Below, one piece after another: positions 54,523-63,887 of a stretch of DNA of 64,000 nt. Source of the DNA: Rheinheimera tangshanensis (GTDB taxonomy: Bacteria; Pseudomonadota; Gammaproteobacteria; Enterobacterales; Alteromonadaceae); contig NZ_BMLH01000004.1 of assembly GCF_014645135.1 (NCBI RefSeq), forward strand, positions 304,076-368,075, given 5' to 3'. A program made the position numbers and the translations under genes. Numbering within the stretch: the stretch's first letter is position 1; the number at the start of each line of letters is the position of its first letter. Under the pieces are notes generated by a model. That model was not told the origin of the DNA. It saw only the letters and a program-made list of their open reading frames with translations, and made no database searches.

Positions 54523-57500
54523 TTAGAAACGATATTTCACGCCCATAACCACTTCCCACAGCGAACCAACCTGGAAGACTGATTCTGCAGCGTTTTGTGG
54601 TGACACACTATTGATTCTATAGCTGCCGTCAGCGTTCATTGTTGCATCAACAACTGCAGCTGAGTTGAAAGGACCACGACGTTGAACGCCCCAATCACTG
54701 TTCAACATATTGCCTAAGTTTTTGATTACAAAAAACGCATTCGCTGAGTGACCTTCGGTGAAGCCAGGTAATTCCTGATCCACTTTAAAGTCAACACGGG
54801 TATACCAGCTTGATTCACCAGAGTTACGAGGCACAATTTGACCACGGTATTTTTCTAAGCCGGCGTCAGCAATGAATTGATCGAAAGCTTCTTCGACTGC
54901 TGCAGATGCAAAGACTACGTCGTTACCGTATTGCTCTAATGTAGGTACATACATTAATGAGCGGTAGTCAGCTAAGTCAGTACCTGGCTGGAAGTTATCA
55001 AAGGTGTAAGAGAAGTTACGACCTGCTTTACGGTTTGCGAACAGAGAGAAACTAGTATCATAACCACCTACCAGTTCCATAGTGTAACGCAGACTCAATG
55101 TAAAGTTATGAGGTACTTCGTAGTTTGACGTGCCAACGCCTGGGTCATTTTGATCTGACACAGAGATGTTTGTGAAGTTTGAAAACGCCACAGAGCTTGT
55201 CATTGGGTTGTAATCTTTAGATTTGTTATAAGCATAACCAATCTGAGCATCCAGACCAAAGTCATACTCTTTTTTCGCTGCGACAGAAATAGTGGTTGAA
55301 CTGCCGTCAGCTGGAGCGTTAGTCAACAATAAGTCACTGTATAAGGAGTTACGAGTGACATTACGAGTTCCAACTACGCCAAGAACCTGTTTAGCATAGA
55401 TTGGGCGTCCATCAATAGTGTCATTACCAGTATCAAAGCTACTTAGGTCAACAATAGTTGCTGAGTCTTGCTTTTGGCTGTAAAGCACATCAGCTGAGAA
55501 GATATATTCGTTCTCAGTTTCATAAGTTGCGCCAATGTTGTATTTCCACTCTGAAGGCATTTCAAAGTTAGGATCTACGGCATTTGTTGAAGGCTCTGAA
55601 CCTAATGCAGGGTTATTTGTTGTAACCTGATCAACCATCGCCTGTAATGGATCGAAGATGGCCTGACCATCACCTGATTTGACTGCGTTCAGGATATTAA
55701 TGTCAGCTCTGTACGCATCAATGTTAGTGATACCGTCGTTAGAGTAGCTGTTAGACAACCAGACATTAGGGTTACCACCTGAGTACAAGCCAACACCACC
55801 ACGAAGTTCTAAGCTCTCATTCACGGCCCAGTTGAAACCAAAACGAGGCTGGAACAAGTCTTTACCGTCAAAAGTGGCTTGGTTAGTGATGCCATAACGT
55901 TCTTCGAATAATGCATTGTATTTTGGCTGGTCGCTGCTGCTGATCCAATCGTAACGAACACCAAACATTAGTGTCAGATCATCTAACGTCCATTTGTCCT
56001 GTGCATAAACAGCGTGAGTTGCATAAGAGAAGTTTGCAGCGGCATCGATAGGGTTATTCGTACCGGCTGAGTTGTTGTAGTAAACGTCGTCGGCAATACC
56101 CAACTCGTAGTCATCTAAACCACTAGCACCGCCAATAGTATTACGAGTACGGTCACCACCAAAACGGTATTCACCAATGGTGTGTTGCATGAACAGGTTG
56201 TAAATATCTAAATTTTCAGTTTCATAACCACCAGTAATGGTGTGGTCATCTAGATAATAAGTACCGGCAAGTTTAAGAGTGTCGTTAGTCCAATCCATCT
56301 CATTCGATTGGCGAGAGTCATCCGGCCCAATGAAAATAGTACCGCCATTTGCCAGTGAACTGATCTGAACTTCACCAAAACCGCTAGCGGCGTCAGTTGA
56401 GCGTTGTTCGCTGACTAATTTTGTATGACCTAAACGAACTTCTGTCGAGAAGTTTTCAGTCCAATCTGAATATACTGAAACTACAGTAGAGTTCAGTTCT
56501 GCACCTTTTTTGTAGAAATGATTTGACAGAGTCAAGTTTTCATTTGAGTCGTCAGACTGATCAATTTCAAAACCGTCATTGTAGTTGTAAACCAATGAGG
56601 CACGGTGAGAATCATTAATGTTCCAGTCTAACTTCATTAATAATTTTTCATCTTCTACAGGGGCCGACGCTGGTAAGCCACCTGCATCATAACCATAGAC
56701 GTCTTGAGAGATCTGAATAGCCCGGTTCACTTCTTCCATTGTTACTGAACCGTTTTGTAGGGCTTCGTAACTGAAAATTTGAGCGCCATCCAGTTTTTCG
56801 TAGGAGACAAAACCGAATAATTTGTCTTCTAGCAATGGGAAACCTACGTTGACACCGTAGCGCTTGACGCTGTAACTGCCTAAATCGAACTTGTCGTCAC
56901 CAGCTTTATCACCGCGCATGGAATCATTAGTGTAGTCATAAAAGAAACCACCGTGAGTTTCGTTTGTGCCTGACTTGGTTACTGCGTTGATATTACAACC
57001 AGTAAAACCACCATACTGTACATCAAATGGTGCCAACTCTACCGCTACTTGATCTATTGCATCAAAAGAGAATGGCATACGGGTTGTTGGGTAGCCATTG
57101 TTGTTCAGGCCAAAACTGTCGTTCATGCGAACGCCATCTACCGTTAAGCTACTAAAGCGTGGATGACCACCGGCACAAATAATAGATTCAGAGCCATTAT
57201 CTTCTGAAATAGAGATACGAGGGTCAATACGTACTAAATCTTTCAGGTCACGATCGGCAGAAGGAGCACTTTCAATGTCATCTAAATTAAAAACAGAGCT
57301 TGGACTGGTATTACCGAACTCACTTGAGGCTAGTTGTGAACCTGTTACAGTAATAGTCTCAACGTTTTGTGCTTGTAATGTAAGGTTGATGTTGTAGGCT
57401 TCACCTAAACTCAAAAATACTTTTTCAACAGTAGTGTCCTGAAACTCCTGAGAGTCGACTACTACTTTATAAGGACCACCAACACGAAGGCCTTTAGCAG

Positions 57501-57714
57501 AAAATGAGCCATTTTGTCCGACAGTTGCACTTTTTGATGTTCCTGAAGGTTCGTGAATAATTGTGATCATCGTTCCCTGAGCAGGAGCACCTGCTGGAGT
57601 CAGAATCCTTCCGGTGATGTTTGAAGAAGTTTCCTGCGCCTGTACAGACGACATGACCCCCAAGGTTGCCGCTACTGCAAAAGCAATGCGACTTAGTTTA
57701 AGTTTATTTGCCAT
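54523..57714 (-). CDS. TonB-dependent receptor, Oar-like, with carboxypeptidase-regulatory-like domain
   Basis: The 1063-residue outer membrane protein has a signal peptide (residues 1-26, ending SVQA-QET), a carboxypeptidase-regulatory-like beta domain (about 30-115, NITGRILTPAGAPAQG), a plug (about 120-260, with TVTGSQL and the DGVRMND motif) and a large beta-barrel ending in an aromatic residue (VKYRF), as outer membrane proteins need for assembly. It resembles the Oar/OmpA-related TonB receptors of Alteromonadales. The substrate cannot be told; nearby nuclease and nucleoside genes suggest nucleic acid fragments, but such receptors also take peptides or glycans. AGGAA precedes the ATG. Confidence 0.88.
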   Translation of the reverse strand: MANKLKLSRIAFAVAATLGVMSSVQAQETSSNITGRILTPAGAPAQGTMITIIHEPSGTSKSATVGQNGSFSAKGLRVGGPYKVVVDSQEFQDTTVEKVFLSLGEAYNINLTLQAQNVETITVTGSQLASSEFGNTSPSSVFNLDDIESAPSADRDLKDLVRIDPRISISEDNGSESIICAGGHPRFSSLTVDGVRMNDSFGLNNNGYPTTRMPFSFDAIDQVAVELAPFDVQYGGFTGCNINAVTKSGTNETHGGFFYDYTNDSMRGDKAGDDKFDLGSYSVKRYGVNVGFPLLEDKLFGFVSYEKLDGAQIFSYEALQNGSVTMEEVNRAIQISQDVYGYDAGGLPASAPVEDEKLLMKLDWNINDSHRASLVYNYNDGFEIDQSDDSNENLTLSNHFYKKGAELNSTVVSVYSDWTENFSTEVRLGHTKLVSEQRSTDAASGFGEVQISSLANGGTIFIGPDDSRQSNEMDWTNDTLKLAGTYYLDDHTITGGYETENLDIYNLFMQHTIGEYRFGGDRTRNTIGGASGLDDYELGIADDVYYNNSAGTNNPIDAAANFSYATHAVYAQDKWTLDDLTLMFGVRYDWISSSDQPKYNALFEERYGITNQATFDGKDLFQPRFGFNWAVNESLELRGGVGLYSGGNPNVWLSNSYSNDGITNIDAYRADINILNAVKSGDGQAIFDPLQAMVDQVTTNNPALGSEPSTNAVDPNFEMPSEWKYNIGATYETENEYIFSADVLYSQKQDSATIVDLSSFDTGNDTIDGRPIYAKQVLGVVGTRNVTRNSLYSDLLLTNAPADGSSTTISVAAKKEYDFGLDAQIGYAYNKSKDYNPMTSSVAFSNFTNISVSDQNDPGVGTSNYEVPHNFTLSLRYTMELVGGYDTSFSLFANRKAGRNFSYTFDNFQPGTDLADYRSLMYVPTLEQYGNDVVFASAAVEEAFDQFIADAGLEKYRGQIVPRNSGESSWYTRVDFKVDQELPGFTEGHSANAFFVIKNLGNMLNSDWGVQRRGPFNSAAVVDATMNADGSYRINSVSPQNAAESVFQVGSLWEVVMGVKYRF

Positions 57715-57933
57715 GGTTCATTCCTGAGTTGATTTTTTATTTTGACTAACATTTAACATGCTGCTGATTAGAGTCATTTTACGGACTCTCGGATACTCGA
57801 TAACATGTCTTCACATAGTTTACTGCCTAATTATTAAAAAATCATGACTAAATAAGTGGCAAACTGAAAGAACAACAAAACTTAAAATTGTGGTTAGTGC
57901 GGAGATTTAATTGTGCCCTTGACATCAAATCAT

Positions 57934-57959
57934 AGATAATCTGCCGTAGTTGATTATCT
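57934..57959. promoter_or_regulatory. Inverted repeat just upstream of udk
   Basis: AGATAATC (57934-57941) and GATTATCT (57952-57959) are perfect inverted arms 10 bases apart, ending 15 bases before the TTG start. This is a candidate operator in the region between the divergent TonB receptor and udk genes. A TTGACA lies at 57919-57924 but no matched -10 box is obvious. Confidence 0.4.
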
Positions 57960-57974
57960 GTGGAATGACTTAAA

Positions 57975-58607
57975 TTGCCTAAAAGTACCATTATTGCTAT
58001 TGCCGGCGCCTCGGCCTCTGGCAAAAGTTTGTTTGCATCCACTGTTTACCAGGAACTGGTAGCGGAGTTAGGTGGTGAGCGTATCGCTGTGTTGGCTGAA
58101 GACGCGTACTATCGTGATCAGGCTCATTTGTCTTTTGATCAGCGTACTCTGACCAATTACGACCATCCTGCCGCTTTTGAACACGAGCTGCTGGCGTCCC
58201 ATTTACAGCAGTTAAAAGATGGCAAAGCTGTCTCTATGCCGCAGTATTGTTACAAAACGCATACCCGTAAAGCGGAAACTATTACTGTGCACCCGGCCAA
58301 AGTGGTACTGGTGGAGGGAATTTTATTACTGACCGACGATAAATTGCGCCAACAATTCAATATCACGGTATTTATGGATACACCTTTGGATGTTTGCTTA
58401 CTACGCCGTATTAAGCGGGACATGGAAGACAGAGGCCGCAGCTTAAGTTCCATTACTGAGCAATACGAAAACTACGTGCGACCAGCATTTTTTGAATTCA
58501 TTAACCCATCCAAGCAATATGCCGATTTAGTAGTGACCCGCGGTGGTAAAAACGAAATAGCCATCGACATCATTAAAACCAAAATTCGCCAGTTATTACA
58601 GGAATAA
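57975..58607 (+). CDS. udk: Uridine kinase
   Basis: The 210-residue kinase phosphorylates uridine and cytidine. The P-loop GASASGKS (residues 11-18) and the nucleoside-binding YYRDQAHLSFDQR, NYDHPAAFEH and RRIKRDMEDRGR (about residues 141-152) regions are clear. The start is TTG; there is no in-frame ATG before the P-loop and a GGA lies upstream. It precedes the nucleoside transporter gene but has its own terminator. Confidence 0.94.
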   Translation: MPKSTIIAIAGASASGKSLFASTVYQELVAELGGERIAVLAEDAYYRDQAHLSFDQRTLTNYDHPAAFEHELLASHLQQLKDGKAVSMPQYCYKTHTRKAETITVHPAKVVLVEGILLLTDDKLRQQFNITVFMDTPLDVCLLRRIKRDMEDRGRSLSSITEQYENYVRPAFFEFINPSKQYADLVVTRGGKNEIAIDIIKTKIRQLLQE

Positions 58608-58625
58608 ACTTATCACGGTTGAGTT

Positions 58626-58662
58626 GAAACAACAGCCAGAGCTGCATTTTGGCTGTTGTTTC
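58626..58662 (+). terminator. Terminator downstream of udk
   Basis: GAAACAACAGCCA (58626-58638) and TGGCTGTTGTTTC (58650-58662) form a 13-bp stem. Confidence 0.75.
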
Positions 58663-58690
58663 GTGGTTGATCCTTGATGCAACATTTGCT

Positions 58691-58720
58691 TTGCAAGCTT
58701 TTCATCTCTGCTGTTATAAT
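58691..58720 (+). promoter_or_regulatory. nupC promoter with long leader
   Basis: TTGCAA (58691-58696) and TATAAT (58715-58720) are 18 bases apart, giving a leader of about 185 bases before nupC. The leader contains a 25-codon open frame (ATG near 58830 to the TAA at 58907-58909) whose stop overlaps the nupC ribosome binding region. No known riboswitch was recognised. Confidence 0.7.
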
Positions 58721-58911
58721 CGCGCAGCAAAACGTCAAGTTTAGACAACCCCTGAACAGCAACTACAAGTGTTAAAGCCAGAAACGGTGGTTAACACTCC
58801 CGCTCGGAAACTGTAACTACTTGATCTTTTGATGCTATTCTGGGATTTGGCATCACAAGAACAAAAACATCTGCGCCTACACTGGCCAGACCCTATACCC
58901 AAGGAATAACT

Positions 58912-60126
58912 ATGATGAGTTTGGTTGGCATTCTTGCCATCTTAGTAACAGCGTATTTAGCTTCTGCGAACAGAAGCCGCATCAAGTGGCGCACCGTTGG
59001 AGGTGCATTTGCCATCCAATTGGCCATAGGTGCCTTTGTACTTTATGTGCCTTTTGGTAAAGACGTGCTGTTAAGCATTTCTGCCTTTGTTGGCAACATT
59101 ATTTCTTACGCCCAGGCTGGTATCATCTTCTTATTTGGTGATGCTGGTGCACAAAAGTATGGTTTTGTCTTTGCCATTCATGTGCTTACGGTGATCATCT
59201 TTTTCTCATCTTTAATAGCAGTGCTGTACCACATTGGCGTAATGCGCATCATCATTACAGTATTAGGTGGTGGTTTACAAAAACTGCTAGGTACCAGCCG
59301 CCCTGAATCTATGAGTGCTGCGGCCAATATCTTCGTAGGACAGACTGAAGCTCCATTGGTCGTTCGTCCTTTTATTCCCACTATGACCCGTTCAGAATTA
59401 TTTGCGGTGATGGTAGGGGGCTTGTCTTCAGTAGCGGGTTCTGTGCTGGCAGGTTATGCCGGTATGGGAATTGAACTGAAATACCTGATCGCCGCCAGCT
59501 TTATGGCTGCTCCAGGCGGCCTACTGATGGCAAAACTTTTATTGCCAGAAACTGAAACACCAAAAAATGATTTAGCTGATATTGGCGTGGTTGAGAAAAA
59601 TACCAACGTGATTGATGCTGCAGCTTCAGGTGCAGCCAGCGGTTTACAATTGGCATTAAATGTCGGTGCTATGTTGTTGGCTTTTGTCGGTTTAATCGCG
59701 TTAGTGAACGGTTTAATCGGCTGGGTGGGTACTTTAGTAGGTTTTGAAGGCTTAACTCTGCAACTGATCTTTGGCTATATTTTCCAACCACTGGCATTCA
59801 TCTTAGGTGTGTCGTGGGAAGAAGCCCGTTTGGCGGGCAGCTTTATCGGCCAGAAATTAGTGATCAACGAGTTTGTGGCTTATCTGGACTTTATTCAGTA
59901 TGTCAAAGCAGGACAGCTGAGTGAGCACACACAAATTATCGTCACTATCGCGTTATGTGGTTTTGCAAACTTCTCATCGATTGCCATTCTGTTAGGTGGC
60001 TTAGGAGTGATGGCTCCGAATCGTCGGTCAGATATTGCAGAGCTGGGTTTAAAAGCTCTATTAGCTGCTACTCTGGCTAACCTGATGAGTGCGGCAATAG
60101 CAGGCTTTTTCTTTTCGTTAAGTTAA
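58912..60126 (+). CDS. nupC: Concentrative nucleoside transporter (NupC/CNT family)
   Basis: The 404-residue inner membrane protein has about 10 hydrophobic segments and the CNT motifs [12 protein letters not shown] (about residues 144-155), the substrate-binding [15 protein letters not shown] (about 240-254) and [27 protein letters not shown] (about 297-323). It imports nucleosides with protons or sodium ions. AAGGA sits before the ATG. It supplies the udk, deoB, deoD and gpt enzymes, and the next gene follows after 13 bases. Confidence 0.93.
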   Translation: MMSLVGILAILVTAYLASANRSRIKWRTVGGAFAIQLAIGAFVLYVPFGKDVLLSISAFVGNIISYAQAGIIFLFGDAGAQKYGFVFAIHVLTVIIFFSSLIAVLYHIGVMRIIITVLGGGLQKLLGTSRPESMSAAANIFVGQTEAPLVVRPFIPTMTRSELFAVMVGGLSSVAGSVLAGYAGMGIELKYLIAASFMAAPGGLLMAKLLLPETETPKNDLADIGVVEKNTNVIDAAASGAASGLQLALNVGAMLLAFVGLIALVNGLIGWVGTLVGFEGLTLQLIFGYIFQPLAFILGVSWEEARLAGSFIGQKLVINEFVAYLDFIQYVKAGQLSEHTQIIVTIALCGFANFSSIAILLGGLGVMAPNRRSDIAELGLKALLAATLANLMSAAIAGFFFSLS

Positions 60127-60139
60127 ATAGGTTACAACT

Positions 60140-61093
60140 ATGACTCAACAACAAGTCCCTACGTTGGACATCAGACGGTTTGCCACCGACAAAGACAACT
60201 TTGTTGCCGAAATTGGCAAAGCCTACACTGAGTTTGGATTCTGTGGCATTAGCGGCCACGGTATCCCGGATGAAGTTGTGGACAATACCTACAAAGCAAT
60301 TAAGCAGTTTTTTGCTTTACCGACTGAAGTAAAACAAAAATATCATGTGCCTGGCCAGGGCGGCGCACGTGGTTATACGGGATTTGGTGTTGAAAAAGCC
60401 AAAGACAGTAATCATCCGGATTTAAAAGAGTTCTTCCACGTTGGCCGTGAATTATCGGGCCCGGCGCCACATCCAAGTTTGTATCCAAACTTGTGGCCGT
60501 CTGAAGTGGCGGAATTCAAGGACGCAACTTACGGTTTGTACTCTGCGCTGGAACAGTTAGGTAATACGGTACTGGAAGCTTTGGCTTTATTCTTAAAACA
60601 GGATCAGACCTATTTCGCCGACAAAGTGAATTACGGCAATTCGATTTTACGCCCAATTCACTATCCACCTATTCAGGATACTTCGACTCAGTCGATTCGT
60701 GCAGGTCAACATGAAGATATCAACCTGATCACTTTGTTGGTTGGTTCACACGAGTCGGGTCTTGAAATTCTGCGCCGTGATGGTAGCTGGTTACCTGTCA
60801 CTACTATTGAGGGCACTATAGTGGTCAACATAGGCGATATGCTGCAGCGTTTGACCAACCATGTATTGCCTTCCACTACGCACAGAGTCGTGAATCCGGC
60901 CGGAGCTGCTGCAGGTCAGCCACGTTATTCTATTCCGTTTTTTATGCATCCAAATCCGGATTATGTAATAGAAACTCTGGATAGCTGTATCAGTGCAGAG
61001 CGGCCTAACCGTTATCCTGAACCGATCAATTCCAACGATTACCTGATGCAACGTTTGGAAGAAATTGGTTTAATCAAAAAAGCCAAGTACTGA
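60140..61093 (+). CDS. Isopenicillin-N-synthase-like Fe(II)/2-oxoglutarate oxygenase
   Basis: The 317-residue protein has the DIOX_N region (about residues 6-110) and the double-stranded beta helix with Fe ligands His191, Asp193 (GQHEDIN) and His248 (TTHRV), and the 2-oxoglutarate-binding Arg262/Ser264 (PRYSIPF). It is cytoplasmic. Related fungal enzymes hydroxylate thymine or pyrimidine deoxyribonucleosides, and it lies 13 bases behind nupC, so a nucleoside or base is a reasonable but unproven substrate. A terminator follows. Gibberellin- or antibiotic-type chemistry is less likely given the context. Confidence 0.85.
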   Translation: MTQQQVPTLDIRRFATDKDNFVAEIGKAYTEFGFCGISGHGIPDEVVDNTYKAIKQFFALPTEVKQKYHVPGQGGARGYTGFGVEKAKDSNHPDLKEFFHVGRELSGPAPHPSLYPNLWPSEVAEFKDATYGLYSALEQLGNTVLEALALFLKQDQTYFADKVNYGNSILRPIHYPPIQDTSTQSIRAGQHEDINLITLLVGSHESGLEILRRDGSWLPVTTIEGTIVVNIGDMLQRLTNHVLPSTTHRVVNPAGAAAGQPRYSIPFFMHPNPDYVIETLDSCISAERPNRYPEPINSNDYLMQRLEEIGLIKKAKY

Positions 61094-61116
61094 TCACTCG
61101 AGCTTTAGTCTGATGT

Positions 61117-61141
61117 AAAGGCGAACACAGGTTCGCCTTTT
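61117..61141 (+). terminator. Terminator of the nupC-oxygenase unit
   Basis: AAAGGCGAAC and GTTCGCCTTT form a 10-bp stem around ACAG-type loop bases, followed by T-rich sequence. Confidence 0.85.
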
Positions 61142-61233
61142 GCTTTTTAATAGGCCGCCTGACGCAAAAGCCAACACTTTGTTGAATATTTCAGCAGTGC
61201 TTGTGAAAACCATTGAAAATTTGCATCAGACAG

Positions 61234-61262
61234 TTGACGACTAGCGACTTGACGCATAACAT
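61234..61262 (+). promoter_or_regulatory. Promoter of the tRNA-Leu pair
   Basis: TTGACG (61234-61239) and TAACAT (61257-61262) are 17 bases apart, 23 bases before the first tRNA-Leu. Confidence 0.65.
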
Positions 61263-61285
61263 GCACGCCGTCGACGACGCTTTGC

Positions 61286-61370
61286 GCCGCGGTGGTGGAA
61301 TTGGTAGACACACTAGCTTCAGGTGTTAGCGCTTCACGGCGTGGGGGTTCGAGTCCCCCCCCCGGCACCA
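61286..61370 (+). tRNA. tRNA-Leu (CAG anticodon), first copy
   Basis: The 85-base class II tRNA has anticodon CAG in GCTTCAGGTG, a long variable arm and encoded CCA. The acceptor stem has a C5-C68 mismatch, at the position where E. coli leuT has A-C. Confidence 0.96.
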
Positions 61371-61399
61371 AAACATCGTTGACAGAGACAAATTGAGTT

Positions 61400-61484
61400 G
61401 CCGCGGTGGTGGAATTGGTAGACACACTAGCTTCAGGTGTTAGCGCTTCACGGCGTGGGGGTTCGAGTCCCCCCCCCGGCACCA
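61400..61484 (+). tRNA. tRNA-Leu (CAG anticodon), second copy
   Basis: Base-for-base duplicate of the first copy, 29 bases downstream, with encoded CCA. Confidence 0.96.
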
Positions 61485-61662
61485 ACTCTCTTTATACAGA
61501 GTACCCTTTCGTTTATTTTCCTGTTTACTCTAAAAGATAAATTACCTTCCTTCTTTAATTTATTACCAAACAAAACTGCTTGGTTTTTGTGCTGCTTGCT
61601 ATTTGCCATCTACGGCTCTACTCTCTACAAAACAAATAGATACGGTTTGTACAGGGTGGGGC

Positions 61663-63291
61663 ATGTTAAAAGATTTAAGTATCAAAACACGGCTTTTTAC
61701 TATAGTTGGAGTTGCTGTTCTTGGACAAATTCTAGTGTGCTGGCTAGTCCTTAGTGGCCTCAAGCAAAGTATATTGGAGGAAAAACGCCTTTCTACTCTG
61801 TATCTGTCTCAGGTTGCGGTGGCTGTAGTGAATAACTATCACAGCAAAGTAGCTTCAGGCGAGTTGGACGAAGCCAAAGCTAAACAACTGGCGTTAGCTG
61901 AACTAAAATCTATTCGCTACAAAGAAAATGACTATTACTTCGTTATTGATCAGCAAGTCACTATGTTAATGCATCCGTTTAGGCCTGATCTGGATGGTAA
62001 AGATGTTGCCGACTTTAAAGATAAACAAGGCGAACCTTTATTTCAGAATATGGCTGATGGTGTAGTCGATGATGGTTCCCATTCGGTGTTCTATAATTGG
62101 CCTAAACCTGGTACCACTGAAGAAGTACCCAAAGTCAGTCATGTTGAGTTATTTAAGCCCTGGGGCTGGATAGTCGGGACTGGTATCTATATTGATGATG
62201 TCGAAGCCTCTTTTTATGAAGTCGCTATTCAACTTGCTGTTCTGGTCCTTTTTGTTGTGGGTTTGATGCTGGCATTAAGTTGGTATGTCACACGATCTGT
62301 TGTAAAACCTATGACCGATGTTGTAGCTGCTATGCAGGATATCGCCTCTGGCGATGGTGATCTCACTGTTAAACTTAGTTATGACGGTAAAGATGAATTA
62401 GCCGCACTGGCGACAGCATTTAATCTTTTTGTTGGCAAAATCCGCCAGTTGATTACTTCTGTCGGTGTTACTTCTGTTGAGGTCAGCGAAAGTGCCTTGG
62501 ATGTAGCTCGTATTTCTCAGCAAATTTCAAAAGAGAGTGTGCAGCAACAACAAGAAACCGATATGGTTGCTACTGCTATTACACAGATGAGTTCTGCTAT
62601 AGCTGAAGTGGCACAAAGTGCTGAACAAGCTAATCATGAAACAGGCCAGGTTGAAACTTTGGTTCAGCAGGGTATGAAGTTAATGAAAGCTTCAGTACAG
62701 AGTATTCATACTCAAAGCCAAACCATAGAGCAAAGCTCGGTAGTTGCATCTTCTTTATATAGCTCGTCACAAAATATCAGTCATGTACTGAACATCATTA
62801 ATAAGCTGGCTGATCAAACTAACTTACTTGCACTGAATGCAGCTATAGAGGCAGCCCGAGCTGGCGAACATGGCCGGGGCTTTTCAGTGGTTGCAGATGA
62901 AGTTCGTACTCTGGCGCATCAAACACAAAAATCGACTCAGGAAATCTCCGGCATTATTGCTGAGCTGCAACAAGGTACTCAGCAAATGACAGCTGCTGTA
63001 CAGGAAAGTAAAACTGCAGCAGAACTGAATATCAATCTGGCGGCTCAGGTTCAGCAAGCGTTGACGGACATAGCCAACTCGATAGCACAAATTTCCGATA
63101 TGAATGCGCACATCGCTACCGCAGCTGAACAGCAAAGTGCAGTGGCTGGCGAAGTGGATCAGAACGTACATACTATTAGTCAGTTGGTGCATCAGACTGC
63201 CGGCGCTATTAAAGGTAGCGATCAATCTACTCAGCGTTTAACTCAACTAAGCCAGGATTTAAAAGATCTGGTGAAGCAATTTAAGGTGTAA
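61663..63291 (+). CDS. Methyl-accepting chemotaxis protein with single Cache domain
   Basis: I set the start at 61663 ([12 protein letters not shown], 542 residues), since the frame further upstream begins with TTG and lacks membrane character. A first membrane segment (about residues 13-33) leads into a periplasmic sCache_2-type sensor (about 35-190, with [11 protein letters not shown] and [13 protein letters not shown]). A second membrane segment (about 195-213), HAMP (about 215-268, with [11 protein letters not shown]) and the signalling hairpin with [24 protein letters not shown] (about 385-408) follow. sCache_2 sensors often bind small carboxylates. No C-terminal pentapeptide. Confidence 0.92.
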   Translation: MLKDLSIKTRLFTIVGVAVLGQILVCWLVLSGLKQSILEEKRLSTLYLSQVAVAVVNNYHSKVASGELDEAKAKQLALAELKSIRYKENDYYFVIDQQVTMLMHPFRPDLDGKDVADFKDKQGEPLFQNMADGVVDDGSHSVFYNWPKPGTTEEVPKVSHVELFKPWGWIVGTGIYIDDVEASFYEVAIQLAVLVLFVVGLMLALSWYVTRSVVKPMTDVVAAMQDIASGDGDLTVKLSYDGKDELAALATAFNLFVGKIRQLITSVGVTSVEVSESALDVARISQQISKESVQQQQETDMVATAITQMSSAIAEVAQSAEQANHETGQVETLVQQGMKLMKASVQSIHTQSQTIEQSSVVASSLYSSSQNISHVLNIINKLADQTNLLALNAAIEAARAGEHGRGFSVVADEVRTLAHQTQKSTQEISGIIAELQQGTQQMTAAVQESKTAAELNINLAAQVQQALTDIANSIAQISDMNAHIATAAEQQSAVAGEVDQNVHTISQLVHQTAGAIKGSDQSTQRLTQLSQDLKDLVKQFKV

Positions 63292-63328
63292 TAGCAGCTT
63301 TTCTATAATAATCGTCATTTATTTTAAT

Positions 63329-63370
63329 AAAACGGGCAAAAAAGTGTCTTTTTTGCCCGTTTTGCTTTTT
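63329..63370 (+). terminator. Terminator of the Cache chemoreceptor gene
   Basis: AAAACGGGCAAAAAAG (63329-63344) pairs with CTTTTTTGCCCGTTTT (63348-63363), then T-rich sequence. It shields the rRNA promoters from upstream transcription. Confidence 0.85.
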
Positions 63371-63416
63371 TTCTGAGCGAACGATCACGGATATCATCAA
63401 ATTGTCATTTTAGGGG

Positions 63417-63444
63417 TTGTGCAGGATTTAAAACTCCCTATAAT
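63417..63444 (+). promoter_or_regulatory. rRNA operon promoter, distal
   Basis: TTGTGC (63417-63422) and TATAAT (63439-63444) with a 16-base spacer and GCGCGCC discriminator. Confidence 0.75.
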
Positions 63445-63524
63445 GCGCGCCATGCCAACGGGGTAGTGCGAAAGCAGCTCTGGGGTGGTTTTGAAATGAA
63501 GTGAAAAATGATGCAAAACATCGC

Positions 63525-63552
63525 TTGACACGGAGTTGAAAATCACTAAAAT
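63525..63552 (+). promoter_or_regulatory. rRNA operon promoter, middle
   Basis: TTGACA (63525-63530) and TAAAAT (63547-63552) with a 16-base spacer and a GGCCGCC discriminator. Confidence 0.8.
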
Positions 63553-63645
63553 GGCCGCCTCGAAGCGCGACCGAGTCGAAAGGCTCAAAAGTGAAGCGAA
63601 GCAAGTTGAGTAGGTGAGTTTGATAAATAAATTAAATTCTCTGGC

Positions 63646-63673
63646 TTGACACAAATTCTGGGAAGTGTAAGAT
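63646..63673 (+). promoter_or_regulatory. rRNA operon promoter, proximal
   Basis: TTGACA (63646-63651) and TAAGAT (63668-63673) with a 16-base spacer and an ACGCCTCCC discriminator. Confidence 0.85.
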
Positions 63674-63711
63674 ACGCCTCCCGCTGAACAAGGTCTTAAC
63701 CGGTTCAGCAC

Positions 63712-63723
63712 TGCTCTTTAACA
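63712..63723 (+). promoter_or_regulatory. boxA antitermination site of the rRNA leader
   Basis: TGCTCTTTAACA matches the proteobacterial boxA consensus, about 175 bases before the 16S start; it recruits NusB/S10 to the antitermination complex. Confidence 0.85.
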
Positions 63724-63887
63724 ATAAGCAATCAATCATCTGTGTGGGCACTCACGGTTTAGATTCTGCAGCGAGCAATCGCACAAAGAATATTTATCAG
63801 TGAAGTGACTTATACAGAAATCTGTTCGAAAGAGCAGACGTTTTAAGTCAGTGATACTGAGCAGCTGTTTCGGCAGCAATTAAACTT

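Noticed and set aside
58721..58911. Known purine or other riboswitch in the nupC leader
   Set aside because: I could not match any conserved aptamer core; the leader is reported only as long with a short open frame.
61147..61485. 112-residue minus-strand frame with a repeated GGGLEPPRREALTPEASVS peptide
   Set aside because: It runs antisense through the two identical tRNA-Leu genes; the peptide repeat is only the tRNA duplication.
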